NCBI RefSeq assembly: GCF_001310955.1
Contig: NZ_BAZX01000014.1
Location: forward strand, 1 to 64,000
Source of the DNA: Marinifilum fragile JCM 15579
GTDB lineage: Bacteria > Bacteroidota > Bacteroidia > Bacteroidales > Marinifilaceae
Length of the DNA stretch: 64,000 nucleotides
Direction: 5' to 3'
Below are positions 16,658-25,288 of the stretch, one piece after another (within the stretch, counting starts at the first letter, position 1; each line of letters opens with the position of its first letter). The notes below the pieces were generated by a model, which was given only the letters and a program-made list of their open reading frames with translations, had not been told where the DNA came from and searched no databases. Position numbers and translations under genes: made by a program.

Positions 16658-18115
16658 ATGAATCAACTTCAAAATATTTCAATACTTCTATTGATTGCTT
16701 ATTTCGCAGGAATCATGTTTATTGTTTTGCGATCGAAGGCAAGTAAAGATACCGAAGATTATTTTTTAGCCGGTCGTCAACTACCCTTTTGGGCATTGGC
16801 AATCACATTCATTGCATCCTGGTGGGGAGGTGGTTCTTCCATCGATTTGGTCGATCATGGATTCAATCAAGGCCTTTCCTCCTTCTGGATTTATGGCATG
16901 CCTGTTCTTTTTTCCACCTTTCTGATGTACCTGTTTTCGAAAGCCATTCGAAAAATTGGAACCATAACACAACCACAAATCATGGAGATGCGCTACAACA
17001 AAACGGTTGCCTTGCTCCTATCTATTCTCATTTTGATATTCATGATTTTGGGCGTAGCCACACAGGCGGTTGTTATCGGGAAATTTTTCCAATCCTTTTT
17101 CGATATAGATTATAAGCTTGCAGCATTCATCGGAACTGGCATTGTAGTGCTTTATTCTTTCTTTGGCGGATTTAAAGGTGTTGTAGTTACCGATATCATT
17201 CAGTTTGTATTTCTGTTAATAGCAGCCGTTGTGCTTTTCATATTTGCGTACAATCATTCGGGTGGATTCGAAAAAGTGCAGGAAATCGCCTTAAGCAGAA
17301 ACAAACCTGAGTTCTTTTCTTTCTTCCACAATTTATCGAACAACTTTGTGTTTATCATCACTTTTGGATGCTCATGGATGATACAGGCCAATATCTGGCA
17401 AAGAATCTCAGCTGCAAAACAACCTACCGATGCCAGGAAAATGATGGGTTTGGCATTCGTTGTATTTATTCCATTGTATTTAATGGTGACCTTAACTGGT
17501 ATGCTTAGTCTGGGTATATATGAATCGGTTCCCGAAGGAGGAATTGTGCCTGCCATAATCCAAGATTATATGCCCTTGGGTTTGGCTGCATTGCTATTTG
17601 TAGGTCTTTGCTCAGCCATCATGTCAACCATGGATTCCATGATCAATACCGGTGCCTTGGTTTTAAGTGTTGATGTTTTTAAGAACCGATTCAAGCCAAG
17701 CGCCCAAAACCACGAAATGGTATGGGTAGGAAAAATTGCTACACTGGTAATTGCTGTACTTGGCTTACTAATTGCCATCGAAATTCGCTCTATCCTAAAA
17801 ATCACATGGATTGGTTCCGATTTTCTAGCTACAGGAGCTTTCGTGCCATTGGTATTAGCCTTTATCTGGAAAAAAGGAAATTCTATGGCCGCTACCCTTT
17901 CCATTATCTTTGGATTGGTATTTTCAACTTACAATCTGTTGGTTGCGCTTGGTGTTGACTTGCCAACCGCCTGGGAAATTGCCTCAGTGCAACAGGCTGC
18001 GTATGGAATGATTGGTTCGGCCCTAATATTTATTATTGTAAGCCTTGTCACTAAAAAGGAACAAGAAAAAGCAGAGAACTTTATTAACACAGCAGGAATG
18101 CTTGATAAGAAATAA
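16658..18115 (+). CDS. sodium/solute symporter (SSS family)
   Basis: Protein of 485 residues with about 13 membrane segments. It starts with a short periplasmic N-terminus and then the family pattern DTEDYFLAGRQLPFWALAITF, and carries the conserved FGGFKGVVVTDIIQFVFLL and GLCSAIMSTMDSMINTGALVL segments. It should import a solute with Na+; the substrate (sugar, amino acid, proline-like or other) cannot be told from sequence. It lies in a likely operon after the MtfA-type peptidase and 13 bases before the DUF192 gene. Use of Na+ fits the predicted Na+ V-ATPase elsewhere in the window. Confidence 0.88.
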   Translation: MNQLQNISILLLIAYFAGIMFIVLRSKASKDTEDYFLAGRQLPFWALAITFIASWWGGGSSIDLVDHGFNQGLSSFWIYGMPVLFSTFLMYLFSKAIRKIGTITQPQIMEMRYNKTVALLLSILILIFMILGVATQAVVIGKFFQSFFDIDYKLAAFIGTGIVVLYSFFGGFKGVVVTDIIQFVFLLIAAVVLFIFAYNHSGGFEKVQEIALSRNKPEFFSFFHNLSNNFVFIITFGCSWMIQANIWQRISAAKQPTDARKMMGLAFVVFIPLYLMVTLTGMLSLGIYESVPEGGIVPAIIQDYMPLGLAALLFVGLCSAIMSTMDSMINTGALVLSVDVFKNRFKPSAQNHEMVWVGKIATLVIAVLGLLIAIEIRSILKITWIGSDFLATGAFVPLVLAFIWKKGNSMAATLSIIFGLVFSTYNLLVALGVDLPTAWEIASVQQAAYGMIGSALIFIIVSLVTKKEQEKAENFINTAGMLDKK

Positions 18116-18128
18116 CGAATTTTACACT

Positions 18129-18695
18129 ATGAAACAAGCAAACAAAAAGAATAGAAAAAGAAAATCAGCAAAAAGGAAAACTTCATCATTCCAAATTATT
18201 GCTCTCATCACAATAGGAATCGCTTTAGTTTTCTTGGCGGTACAACCAAATTTTTCCAAACAATCTTCAGATGAAAGCAATCATAAAATAGAAATTCCTT
18301 TCACAAAAGAAGGAGAACTATCCTTTATTAGCAAGCAGGACAATTCAACAATCAGAACCATAGATCTTGAAATTGCGGAAGGTTTAGCCGAAACAGCCCA
18401 AGGATTAATGTATCGTTACTCCATGAGCGATCAGCAAGGAATGTTGTTCATTATGGACAATGAAGAAGCACAGAATTTCTGGATGAAAGAAACTTATATT
18501 TCTTTGGATATCATCTACGTGAACAGCAATTTTGAAATTGTACGAATTCATGAACGTGCCGTGCCTTTATCGGAACAAAACATCCCATCCGTTAAAAAGG
18601 CAAAATATGTAGTTGAGGTGATTGGAGGATTTTGCGATAAGTTTGGCATTGAGGAAGGTGATATGATCAAATATGAAAAAACTACAAACCAATAA
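18129..18695 (+). CDS. DUF192 family protein, membrane-anchored
   Basis: Protein of 188 residues from the ATG at 18129. An earlier in-frame ATG lies inside the symporter gene and gives a basic stretch without family character. There is a strongly basic start (KKNRKRKSAKRK), one membrane segment (about residues 24-41), then a DUF192 domain: LEIAEGLAETAQGLMYRYSMSD, GMLFIMDNEEAQNFWMKET, PLDIIYV-like SLDIIYVN, and VVEVIGGFCDKFGIEEGD. The biochemical role of the family is unknown. It is probably the third gene of an operon with the peptidase and symporter. Confidence 0.85.
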   Translation: MKQANKKNRKRKSAKRKTSSFQIIALITIGIALVFLAVQPNFSKQSSDESNHKIEIPFTKEGELSFISKQDNSTIRTIDLEIAEGLAETAQGLMYRYSMSDQQGMLFIMDNEEAQNFWMKETYISLDIIYVNSNFEIVRIHERAVPLSEQNIPSVKKAKYVVEVIGGFCDKFGIEEGDMIKYEKTTNQ

Positions 18696-18835
18696 GATCA
18701 TATTCATCTTGTGATGAAACTCCTAATACAAGGATAAAGAATCCATAGAATTCAAATGTTTAAACACATATTGATCCGGTATAATTCGCCGCCTATAGGG
18801 CCAAATCCTTATAAAATCCTGTAAGTTCTATAAAC

Positions 18836-19495
18836 ATGTCTAGCATCTCAAAGATGCTTGACATATATACCAAGAATACAAATAACTTGAACCTAACAAC
18901 ATTCCTATGTATGAGTAATGAATATCAAACTAACATTCAATCAATACAGTTTAAAGAAGTATTAAGTATCAATATAATTGGAAGAACAAGATTTTATACT
19001 GGTCTTTCAATTGGATTTATCATTTTGTTTGGAACATTCTGGAGTAGCATTTTAAATATAAAAAATGGGGTTTATATCAACCATTACTTATCTTATGAAG
19101 AACTGATTCTGGTTTTTGTTCATTACTTTGGGATAACAGCCTATGCTTCAGGAGTGGTTTTGCTAATTTGGTTCATGAATCGCAGGCGAACCGTATTTCC
19201 AAAACGAAGGCATCTGGGTGCTGGAATTTCCCAAATCATCATTTATCTATTACTATTTTATTCCTTTATTTTTAATACCAGACCATTTACTTATAACCCG
19301 GTAGAACTACAACAAATGTATGAGATGATAGGTGGTCCTTACATTAACATTCTTAAAATATTAGCAGCTCCTTTGTTATTTTATATGAATTGGAATATGA
19401 TTCGTCTTGGCATGAATTGCCGCACTTTTAGACTAATTAACTTGGCAATTGGTATTGCTTATGCCATGCTTTGTTCGATGTTACATTGGCTGTGA
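18836..19495 (+). CDS. polytopic membrane protein of unknown function
   Basis: Protein of up to 219 residues. The true start may be the ATG at 18911 (MSNEYQTN), which removes a polar stretch before the first membrane segment. There are five likely membrane segments from about residue 53 on, with basic loops (MNRRRTVFPKRRHLG) between the second and third. No motif identifies it. The neighbouring terminator at 19583-19622 ends its transcript. Confidence 0.55.
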   Translation: MSSISKMLDIYTKNTNNLNLTTFLCMSNEYQTNIQSIQFKEVLSINIIGRTRFYTGLSIGFIILFGTFWSSILNIKNGVYINHYLSYEELILVFVHYFGITAYASGVVLLIWFMNRRRTVFPKRRHLGAGISQIIIYLLLFYSFIFNTRPFTYNPVELQQMYEMIGGPYINILKILAAPLLFYMNWNMIRLGMNCRTFRLINLAIGIAYAMLCSMLHWL

Positions 19496-19582
19496 TTAAA
19501 TCTTAAAAGTTCCAATTTTCACAATTAGTATTACTACATGCATGTAATCCCATACATTTCAACTATTCAAGACTTTCAAATA

Positions 19583-19622
19583 AAAATCCCCATCAGGAAA
19601 GGAAATTCCTGACGGGGATTTT
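19583..19622. terminator. bidirectional terminator
   Basis: Long stem AAAATCCCCATCAGGAA / TTCCTGACGGGGATTTT with one mismatch and a 6-base loop, A-rich before and T-rich after. It lies between convergent genes ending at 19495 and 19646. Confidence 0.85.
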
Positions 19623-19645
19623 GACTTATTATTCGACCCTAAATT

Positions 19646-20509
19646 TTATTCACCTTCGGTACCACCTGTGGTATCTTCCACTACAGCTTGTAGAGTTGCA
19701 TCCTGCACTGTTTGATTAGCAGCAGTAATAACAATACCTTCTACAAGAGCAGACTCAAAACCTTCTTTGGCATACTCAACATTATAAGTACCTGCATCAA
19801 TACCCAAAACAGCATATTCACCATTCTCACCCGTAAATGAAGTAGTATAAACAGTATCAGCAGCAATAATCGCTACCTCAACACCTTCAATTCCTACTTG
19901 CTCAGCATTAAATACAGTACCAACCAATCTACCTGCAGTAGACATGTTAGAAGCTTTAATGGTAGGCTTAAAAATGAATCCTTTAATTCCTGCAGGAGTA
20001 TTCATATTACCCTGTACAACAAAAGATTTGCTTACATTGAAATCCAATAACAATTCAGCAGTTAAACCGCCAGCAACCTCAACAGATGGATCAATGAAAA
20101 TTTTAATACCAGTTTGTGCTCCACTTGGAACTTTTAAATCATATTTGGTACCATCTTTCAATACGATTTCAGCTTGGTCAACATACAATCTGATTAAATC
20201 ATAAGAACCAACCGGAATATCCATATCTACCAAATTAGCTGTTACCCCATTGCTTAAAGTAAGCAAGTTAAACGTTCTTTCTTCTTCGCTTAAAAGAACA
20301 AACGGATTTTCTTCTGATTCGCCGCTTTTACGAATTTCAATTTTATTGATTGTAACATTTGCCTCGGCTACCAAGTCGGTTGGAAACGGAGCATCAGTTA
20401 ACTCGAGCTTCAATTTTCCTGTAGCATCTTTACTTGTTGAATCGTCACATGCTGTAACAAACACTCCAAACACAAATGCTGCCAAAATCAACAATACATT
20501 TTTCTTCAT
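19646..20509 (-). CDS. DUF4382 lipoprotein with carboxypeptidase-regulatory-like domain
   Basis: Protein of 287 residues with a lipoprotein signal (VFGVFVTAC, Cys21). Residues about 31-185 match DUF4382, a beta-sandwich seen in Bacteroidota lipoproteins (GKLKLELTDAPFPTD...VNVTINKIEI-type start). Residues about 192-275 are a carboxypeptidase-regulatory-like domain (AGRLVGTVFNAEQVGIEGVEV ... TGENGEYAVLGIDAGTYNVEY). The tail is acidic and Gly/Thr rich. It is probably outer-membrane anchored, with an unknown ligand. It is monocistronic. Confidence 0.85.
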   Translation of the reverse strand: MKKNVLLILAAFVFGVFVTACDDSTSKDATGKLKLELTDAPFPTDLVAEANVTINKIEIRKSGESEENPFVLLSEEERTFNLLTLSNGVTANLVDMDIPVGSYDLIRLYVDQAEIVLKDGTKYDLKVPSGAQTGIKIFIDPSVEVAGGLTAELLLDFNVSKSFVVQGNMNTPAGIKGFIFKPTIKASNMSTAGRLVGTVFNAEQVGIEGVEVAIIAADTVYTTSFTGENGEYAVLGIDAGTYNVEYAKEGFESALVEGIVITAANQTVQDATLQAVVEDTTGGTEGE

Positions 20510-20916
20510 AGTTCTTTTTAATTTTTAATTATTCGTAATGGTATATTGCTTTTATCTTTTCTAAAATTCAATTTCATGAGTGTAGTTGATCATTTTTTTT
20601 TAATCATCATTACTACACCGAATAAATGATATTATCCCCTACATCTATTTTAATTCTACCGAAAATCTCATTCCACAAGCAATACTTTTTTTCCTATAAC
20701 TTCAGTCATAAACTCAGCTTGTTCATGTTTATTTTATGGCCCACTGATGTTAATAGTAAAAAACCCTTTAGAATTGATGAATCGATACAATTATACGACT
20801 AAATGATGAATTTTCCTGATAAAAGTTACATTATTTCATTTGTAAATTACCTATTGATAGATTAATTTTTCTTAAACAGTAAGATGATCAATGCTATACA
20901 CAAACGCTTTTACACA
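20510..20916. other. gene-free region
   Basis: AT-rich sequence between the DUF4382 gene and the PspC miniprotein terminator. There is a weak hairpin near 20580-20617 (TAGTTGAT / ATCATcattACTA). No gene. Confidence 0.3.
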
Positions 20917-20947
20917 AAAAAAAAGACACTGATAAACAATGTCTTTT
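20917..20947 (-). terminator. terminator of the PspC miniprotein gene
   Basis: AAAAGACA (20921-20928) / TGTCTTTT (20940-20947). On the minus strand it is followed by a T run of nine, making a clean rho-independent terminator 36 bases after the stop codon. Confidence 0.75.
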
Positions 20948-20983
20948 GTATTTCTATAGTACAGAATTGTAAATTTGTTTTCT

Positions 20984-21133
20984 CTAATTCGAGAACATTT
21001 TTACCAGCCACAAAATTAAGTACAAACCAATCCCCACTCCGAAAACCAATACCGATACTACAAAGGCTACTCTAATAAATGTTACATCCCAGCCTAATTT
21101 TTCGCTTAACCACTCTGATACTCCTAAAATCAT
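20984..21133 (-). CDS. PspC-domain miniprotein, 49 residues
   Basis: Small frame with ATG at 21133 and TAG at 20984. The sequence MILGVSEWLSEKLGWDVTFI followed by RVAFVVSVLVFGVGIGLYL and ILWLVKMFSN is the core PspC pattern: an amphipathic start with a Trp, a conserved Arg in the T-FIRVAFV motif, one membrane segment, then a short tail. PspC domains are tied to the inner-membrane stress (phage-shock-type) response. This version is the bare domain without any other part. A proper terminator follows, which supports it as a real gene. Confidence 0.8.
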   Translation of the reverse strand: MILGVSEWLSEKLGWDVTFIRVAFVVSVLVFGVGIGLYLILWLVKMFSN

Positions 21134-21399
21134 ATTTCTTTCTTTTTTGATGTTTACCCTAATTTAATGGTTTTATTTGGAGCTAGAATTACCTATTAGT
21201 TGAAATTGAGTATTTACATGCTAAAGACTTGGAATGAACTGATGTCAAAAATTAGTAAAGTCTTTCCTCTTCACATGGAGTACTTTCCGCTATTAAATTC
21301 GGAGCTACCGAAAACAAAGATTGCAAGCCTTAAAGTAAAATCGCTAATTCTGCAACCAATTTGAGTACTTCCGCACAGATCAACAACATCTCTTTATGT
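21134..21399. other. intergenic spacer
   Basis: Holds the promoter region of the PspC miniprotein. CTTCCGCACAG near 21368 is an inverted copy of the array unit that begins at 21400. No gene. Confidence 0.35.
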
Positions 21400-21640
21400 G
21401 TGCGGAAGGATCACCCTTGTGTGCGGAAACACTTCCCTTGCGTGCGGAAGAGGTACCTAGGTGTGCGGAAGAAGAAAACCTGCGTGCGGAAGCACTCCCC
21501 TTGTGTGCTGAAGGGGTACCTGGGTGTGCGGAACAACTTTTCTTGCGAGCGGAAAGGGTACCTGGGTGTGCGGAAGCAATTCCTCCTGTGCGGAAGGGGT
21601 ACCTCTGCGTGCGGAAGCACTTCTCGCTGTGCGGACCAAT
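21400..21640. repeat. 21-bp tandem array, 11 units of GTGCGGAAG plus variable 12 bases
   Basis: Eleven units begin GTGCGGAAG (a few with one change) and are spaced 21 bases apart; units 9 and 11 are 20 bases. The second half of each unit varies between two types, one near CACTTCCCTTGC and one near GGTACCTNGGT, which roughly alternate. All three frames on the plus strand and some on the minus stay open, giving 7-residue repeats such as CVRKHFP, but nothing resembles a folded protein. It lies 90 bases after the stop of the 21731-22477 gene. It is far too degenerate and too short in period to be CRISPR. Confidence 0.85.
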
Positions 21641-21730
21641 AAAAATGGAGAGTACTACTACTCTCCATCACAACTATAACTACAAATTATTAATAAAAAA
21701 AATCACAAAATTATTTCATACTTAAGTGGT

Positions 21731-22477
21731 TTACAGACTGGCCTCTTCTGTTTTGGTCTTGCGGTAAGCCGTCATGCGCTGGCGCTTGTATTTGCTGATG
21801 TATCCCTGGCGCTTTTCATGATTTTTACGGAATACAAACTTCCCGTAATTTCGAACCTCATCTACTACCTCACGCAAGAGTGTATAGCATCTATCGCGGG
21901 TCAGTTTAATGTCATCCTCGAAATACATTTTACCATTCACCTCGCCCAATAGAGTTCCCATTCTATCCGCAATTGCGGCTGCTGTATCCAATTTTTCCAC
22001 TTCAAAATTAACGGCCGTTAGCAATTCAACATTGTCTTTTCCCAATACTGCTAAACTTGCCATATCCTGAATGGTATCGGCTTTCGAATCACCTTCTTTA
22101 ATGGCCGACAGGCGATTTAGCAAATCTTCATAATTTCGGAAGGCAAACTCCATAAAATCGATCAGTTCGTCATGAAGTTCATACATGATCGGAGCCTCTT
22201 TTCTCCAATTTTCAACAGCTACTTGCTTCAGGGTTTGCTTGGTTTCCCAATTGGCCTGTGCCGTACGCATGGCTCCCGTAAGACTTAGCATACGTTCGAG
22301 CTTGGTGGCATCGAAATTAAAGGCCAGCAACATAGGCAAATCTTGCTTGGCACGAGAATGCAAGGATTCTACCTCTCCAATAAAAATCCAGTACGGAATG
22401 TCACAATACTTGATATTTTCTTCAGGTACTGCATTGATCTCTTCCAGGTGATCTAATAAATCTTGTTGATCTGACAT
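21731..22477 (-). CDS. alpha-helical protein of unknown function
   Basis: Protein of 248 residues from the ATG at 22477 (MSDQQDLLDHLEEINAVPEEN); a longer frame from 22516 adds only AT-rich codons. It is helical throughout, with no signal peptide, cysteines are rare, and the C-terminus is basic (NHEKRQGYISKYKRQRMTAYRK). The profile of long helices with conserved-looking WETKQ and EFAFRNYEDLL segments suggests a helical bundle. I do not recognise the family. It shares with the 8039 gene the oddity of lying next to a degenerate 21-bp array, here on its 3' side. Confidence 0.6.
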   Translation of the reverse strand: MSDQQDLLDHLEEINAVPEENIKYCDIPYWIFIGEVESLHSRAKQDLPMLLAFNFDATKLERMLSLTGAMRTAQANWETKQTLKQVAVENWRKEAPIMYELHDELIDFMEFAFRNYEDLLNRLSAIKEGDSKADTIQDMASLAVLGKDNVELLTAVNFEVEKLDTAAAIADRMGTLLGEVNGKMYFEDDIKLTRDRCYTLLREVVDEVRNYGKFVFRKNHEKRQGYISKYKRQRMTAYRKTKTEEASL

Positions 22478-23103
22478 AATAAAACTTTTTAAAAAATTAA
22501 TATTATCCCTCTCCACAAATCCGTTCCCAAATAGATAAATTTAAGTAAGTGAGATGAGTCAGGTCTCAATTTTACCATAACAACAACTAAGCTATAAATA
22601 ATTTATTTCTAAAAAAACCATTTCATTGATTTTTTATTTATTAAAAATCATTTTCTATGTTCAATTTACACATCTAATCCAATGTTCATGCACATTTAAG
22701 ACAAATCGAAAAAATTTAATTTTTATGCAAAGTTTAATTTTTGAGAATTATTTTTTCACATGTCTATTTTTCTAATATTTACAAACATTAACATTTAATC
22801 CTCCCTAAACACGAAAGTAAATTCATAATATTCTGCCATTCCTAAAAAAGCAAAAACAAAGCTTCCTGACACCATTCCAAACAGCAATCAAAAACAGGAT
22901 CTCACACCCAATTCAAAATCCTCTCTCAAAATATAATTCATAATTTATAAAGCTTAAAAATTATACTTTTGCAGACTAAACAATAATGCTTTCTTTGGAA
23001 TGATAGAGTAAGATGTGTAGATTCGATGATTATTAAATATAAATGTACTCAACACATCTTCTCGTGTGGTAGTTTTAACAAATGACCTTAAAACATACTA
23101 TTT
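22478..23103. other. gene-free AT-rich region with a promoter-like box
   Basis: No gene over 600 bases. TACTTTTG at 22964-22971 fits the Bacteroidota -7 element TAnnTTTG and could drive the plus-strand WG-repeat gene with a leader of about 130 bases; no good TTTG -33 box is in register. The rest is plain AT-rich DNA. Confidence 0.35.
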
Positions 23104-23562
23104 ATGAAAAAATTATTAAATTTTATATTGTTGGTTCTAAGCTCAATAACCGTTTATTCTCAAGCAGACTATAGAAAAGTATATGAGTATGGTGAATACC
23201 AGGAGAATTGGGCAAAAGTAAAATCGATTACCGGCACTTATGGAATGATAGACCGAAGTGGAAGACTAATTGTTCCTGCGATTTACAAGAAAATAGAAAA
23301 ATTCACCAGAGATAATGGGAATTTGGCATTGGTAAAATCGATTACCGGTGAATATGGGATGATTGATAAAAGTGGTAAAGAAGTGATCCCAGCAAATTAT
23401 TCAAAAATTGGAAGATTTAATGAAATTGAAGAAGGATTGGCATTGGTCAAATCGATTGTTGGCACTTATGGATATGTTGACAAAAGTGGAAATGAAATCG
23501 TTGAACCCATATATACGCTTAAACAGATAGAATCAAAGCATTATAAAATAGTCACAAAATAA
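23104..23562 (+). CDS. secreted WG-repeat protein
   Basis: Protein of 152 residues with a signal peptide (cut after SITVYSQ). The mature part has three WG-type beta-hairpin repeats of the form ALVKSITGEYGMIDKSGKEVIPANY, each followed by a K-I/F-x-x-F segment. WG repeats occur in secreted and cell-surface proteins of many bacteria and have no single known function. It is short for the family. No neighbour suggests a role. Confidence 0.75.
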   Translation: MKKLLNFILLVLSSITVYSQADYRKVYEYGEYQENWAKVKSITGTYGMIDRSGRLIVPAIYKKIEKFTRDNGNLALVKSITGEYGMIDKSGKEVIPANYSKIGRFNEIEEGLALVKSIVGTYGYVDKSGNEIVEPIYTLKQIESKHYKIVTK

Positions 23563-23679
23563 ACGCCCTCTACTCTCCCGTTTTGGAAAATCATCAACAT
23601 ACAAAGCCAATCACATAACACAGCACCAAAAAAAACTGTATCTTCAAAATTGGAATTACTTAACCAAAAATAAATAATT

Positions 23680-24198
23680 GTGAATATGAGAAAAGCAATT
23701 GAAATACTGATTCTACTCCTGATTGTAACGGCTTGCAACGATGATTCAAATAAATACCCTATAAAGCAGGCAAATTGGGAAAGCAAACAAATTACGATGG
23801 ATAGCAATGAGAAGTATTTTCATGGAAAAACTTACCTTCCTGTTTACTCTCATATCTATCATCATCACGAACACAAAACATTTGATCTTACCACTACGGT
23901 AAGCATCCGAAATGTATCTGAACGTGATTCTGTTTTTCTCTTGAAGGCAAATTATTACAATACAATTGGTGAGAATATCAGGCAATACATTAAAAAGCCC
24001 ATTTATCTAAAACCGCTCGAAACCTTAGAAATTATAATTGAAGAACAGGATAATGAGGGCGGTTCAGGTGCAAATTTTATTTTTGATTGGGCCATGAACA
24101 ATGATAAAAATCCCCCATTATTTGAAGCTGTAATGATTTCTACTTCTGGTCAACAAGGTCTTTCGTACACAACCAGAGGAGTACAAGTTTTTGAATAG
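23680..24198 (+). CDS. DUF3124 lipoprotein
   Basis: Protein of 172 residues, starting at Met1 or Met3 (MRKAIEIL). Lipoprotein signal ILLLIVTAC with Cys19. The mature part has the DUF3124 features: GKTYLPVYSHIYHHHEHKT, LTTTVSIRNVSERDSVFLL, YLKPLETLEIIIEEQDNEGG and GANFIFDWA. The function is unknown; the His-rich YHHHEH patch could bind metal. It is monocistronic. Confidence 0.85.
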   Translation: MNMRKAIEILILLLIVTACNDDSNKYPIKQANWESKQITMDSNEKYFHGKTYLPVYSHIYHHHEHKTFDLTTTVSIRNVSERDSVFLLKANYYNTIGENIRQYIKKPIYLKPLETLEIIIEEQDNEGGSGANFIFDWAMNNDKNPPLFEAVMISTSGQQGLSYTTRGVQVFE

Positions 24199-24254
24199 TC
24201 ATCTATTCTATCGAATTCCCCTTTAATTTTGGTGTTACGAATTGGAACTTACTC

Positions 24255-24288
24255 TAAAAAAATACCGCACGAGAAAACACGTGCGGTA
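24255..24288 (-). terminator. terminator of the trp operon
   Basis: ACCGCACG / CGTGCGGT stem (24264-24287). On the minus strand it is followed by a T run of seven, about 110 bases past the trpA stop. It may also act on the convergent DUF3124 transcript. Confidence 0.75.
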
Positions 24289-24396
24289 ATTCATAAAATG
24301 GTTGATAGTTAGAGTCAAGGGATTGCCTTGGCTTTATTTTTAAATGCTATTTGAAACTTCCATCAGGCTGTAGAAAACGCTGACGGGAGTTATTCT

Positions 24397-25146
24397 TTAT
24401 TGTAAGGATTCCAGAAATTCTGCAGCATTTCCTTTTTCCAATGCCTTAATAAATGCAGTTCCAATTATGGCACCATTTGAAAAGCTGGCTGCATGTTGGA
24501 AACTAGTTTTGTCGTGTATTCCGAAGCCGATTAATGATGGAATATCAAGACCTGCAATTTTCTTGAAGTAAGCCTCACGCTCTTTGCTGGCTTGCAATGC
24601 CCCACCCGTTGTGGCAGCTGTAGAAACCATATATAAAAATCCACTGGCAGCTTTCTCGATAATGGTCAAACGCTTATCGGTAGTTTGCGGTGTTACCAAC
24701 AAGACATTGTGCACACCTGCTGCCTCGAATTTTTCTTTGTATTCTTCCTGGTACTCCTCCAAAGGCAAATCAGGTAAGATCACCCCATCAATTCCTACAT
24801 TTTGGCATTCTGTGAGAAAAGCATCTACCCCAAATTTGTAAACGGTATTCCAGTAGCCCATTAATATCAAAGGTATTGTAATGCTTTTTCGTACATCTTT
24901 TAGCTGATTAAACAAAAGCTGCAAGCTCATGCCATTGTCCAAAGCCTGTTTGGCTGCGGATTGAATTACTGGTCCATCTGCCAAAGGATCAGAAAAAGGG
25001 ATGCCAATTTCTACCAAGTCGACACCTTTATCTTGCAATAGTTGTAAGGTTGGAAGCGTATCTTCCAGTTTAGGATATCCCGCAGGAAAGTAGATTGATA
25101 AGATATCCTTTTGTTTATTTTGAAATAATTGATCGATTCTGTTCAT
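24397..25146 (-). CDS. trpA: tryptophan synthase alpha subunit
   Basis: Protein of 249 residues that splits indole-3-glycerol phosphate into indole and glyceraldehyde 3-phosphate, passing indole to TrpB. Family motifs are LVEIGIPFSDPLADGPVIQ (catalytic Glu in the VEIG motif, Asp in FSDP), GVDAFLTECQNVGIDGVILPDLPLEE, and ASGFLYMVSTAATTGG for the phosphate end. It is the last gene of the minus-strand trp operon. A 142-base gap containing small repeated elements separates it from trpFB. Confidence 0.97.
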   Translation of the reverse strand: MNRIDQLFQNKQKDILSIYFPAGYPKLEDTLPTLQLLQDKGVDLVEIGIPFSDPLADGPVIQSAAKQALDNGMSLQLLFNQLKDVRKSITIPLILMGYWNTVYKFGVDAFLTECQNVGIDGVILPDLPLEEYQEEYKEKFEAAGVHNVLLVTPQTTDKRLTIIEKAASGFLYMVSTAATTGGALQASKEREAYFKKIAGLDIPSLIGFGIHDKTSFQHAASFSNGAIIGTAFIKALEKGNAAEFLESLQ

Positions 25147-25288
25147 AATTTCATTTGTTAGAGACGCACTGCCGTGCGTCTGTACATTTTTCCGAGTTAA
25201 ACGGCCGTGCGTCTGTACATTTTGTAGAGATGCATAGCAATGTGTCTGTACTTAACGGTATTGAGTCCGTACAAAATTCAATTCGTTA
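25147..25288. repeat. short dispersed repeats inside the trp operon
   Basis: GCCGTGCGTCTGTACATTTT occurs twice exactly (25171-25190 and 25204-25223), with a worn third copy near 25229-25251, and GACGCAC / GTGCGTC form an inverted pair. These look like small palindromic dispersed elements lodged between trpFB and trpA. Confidence 0.65.

Noticed and set aside
21400..21640. CRISPR array
   Set aside because: The period of 21 bases is too short for repeat plus spacer, the variable halves belong to two similar types, and no cas genes are near.
21361..21725. Cys/Arg-rich or Cys/Glu-rich repeat proteins in the overlapping frames
   Set aside because: All frames are open only because the repeat length is a multiple of three; the sequences do not resemble folded proteins.
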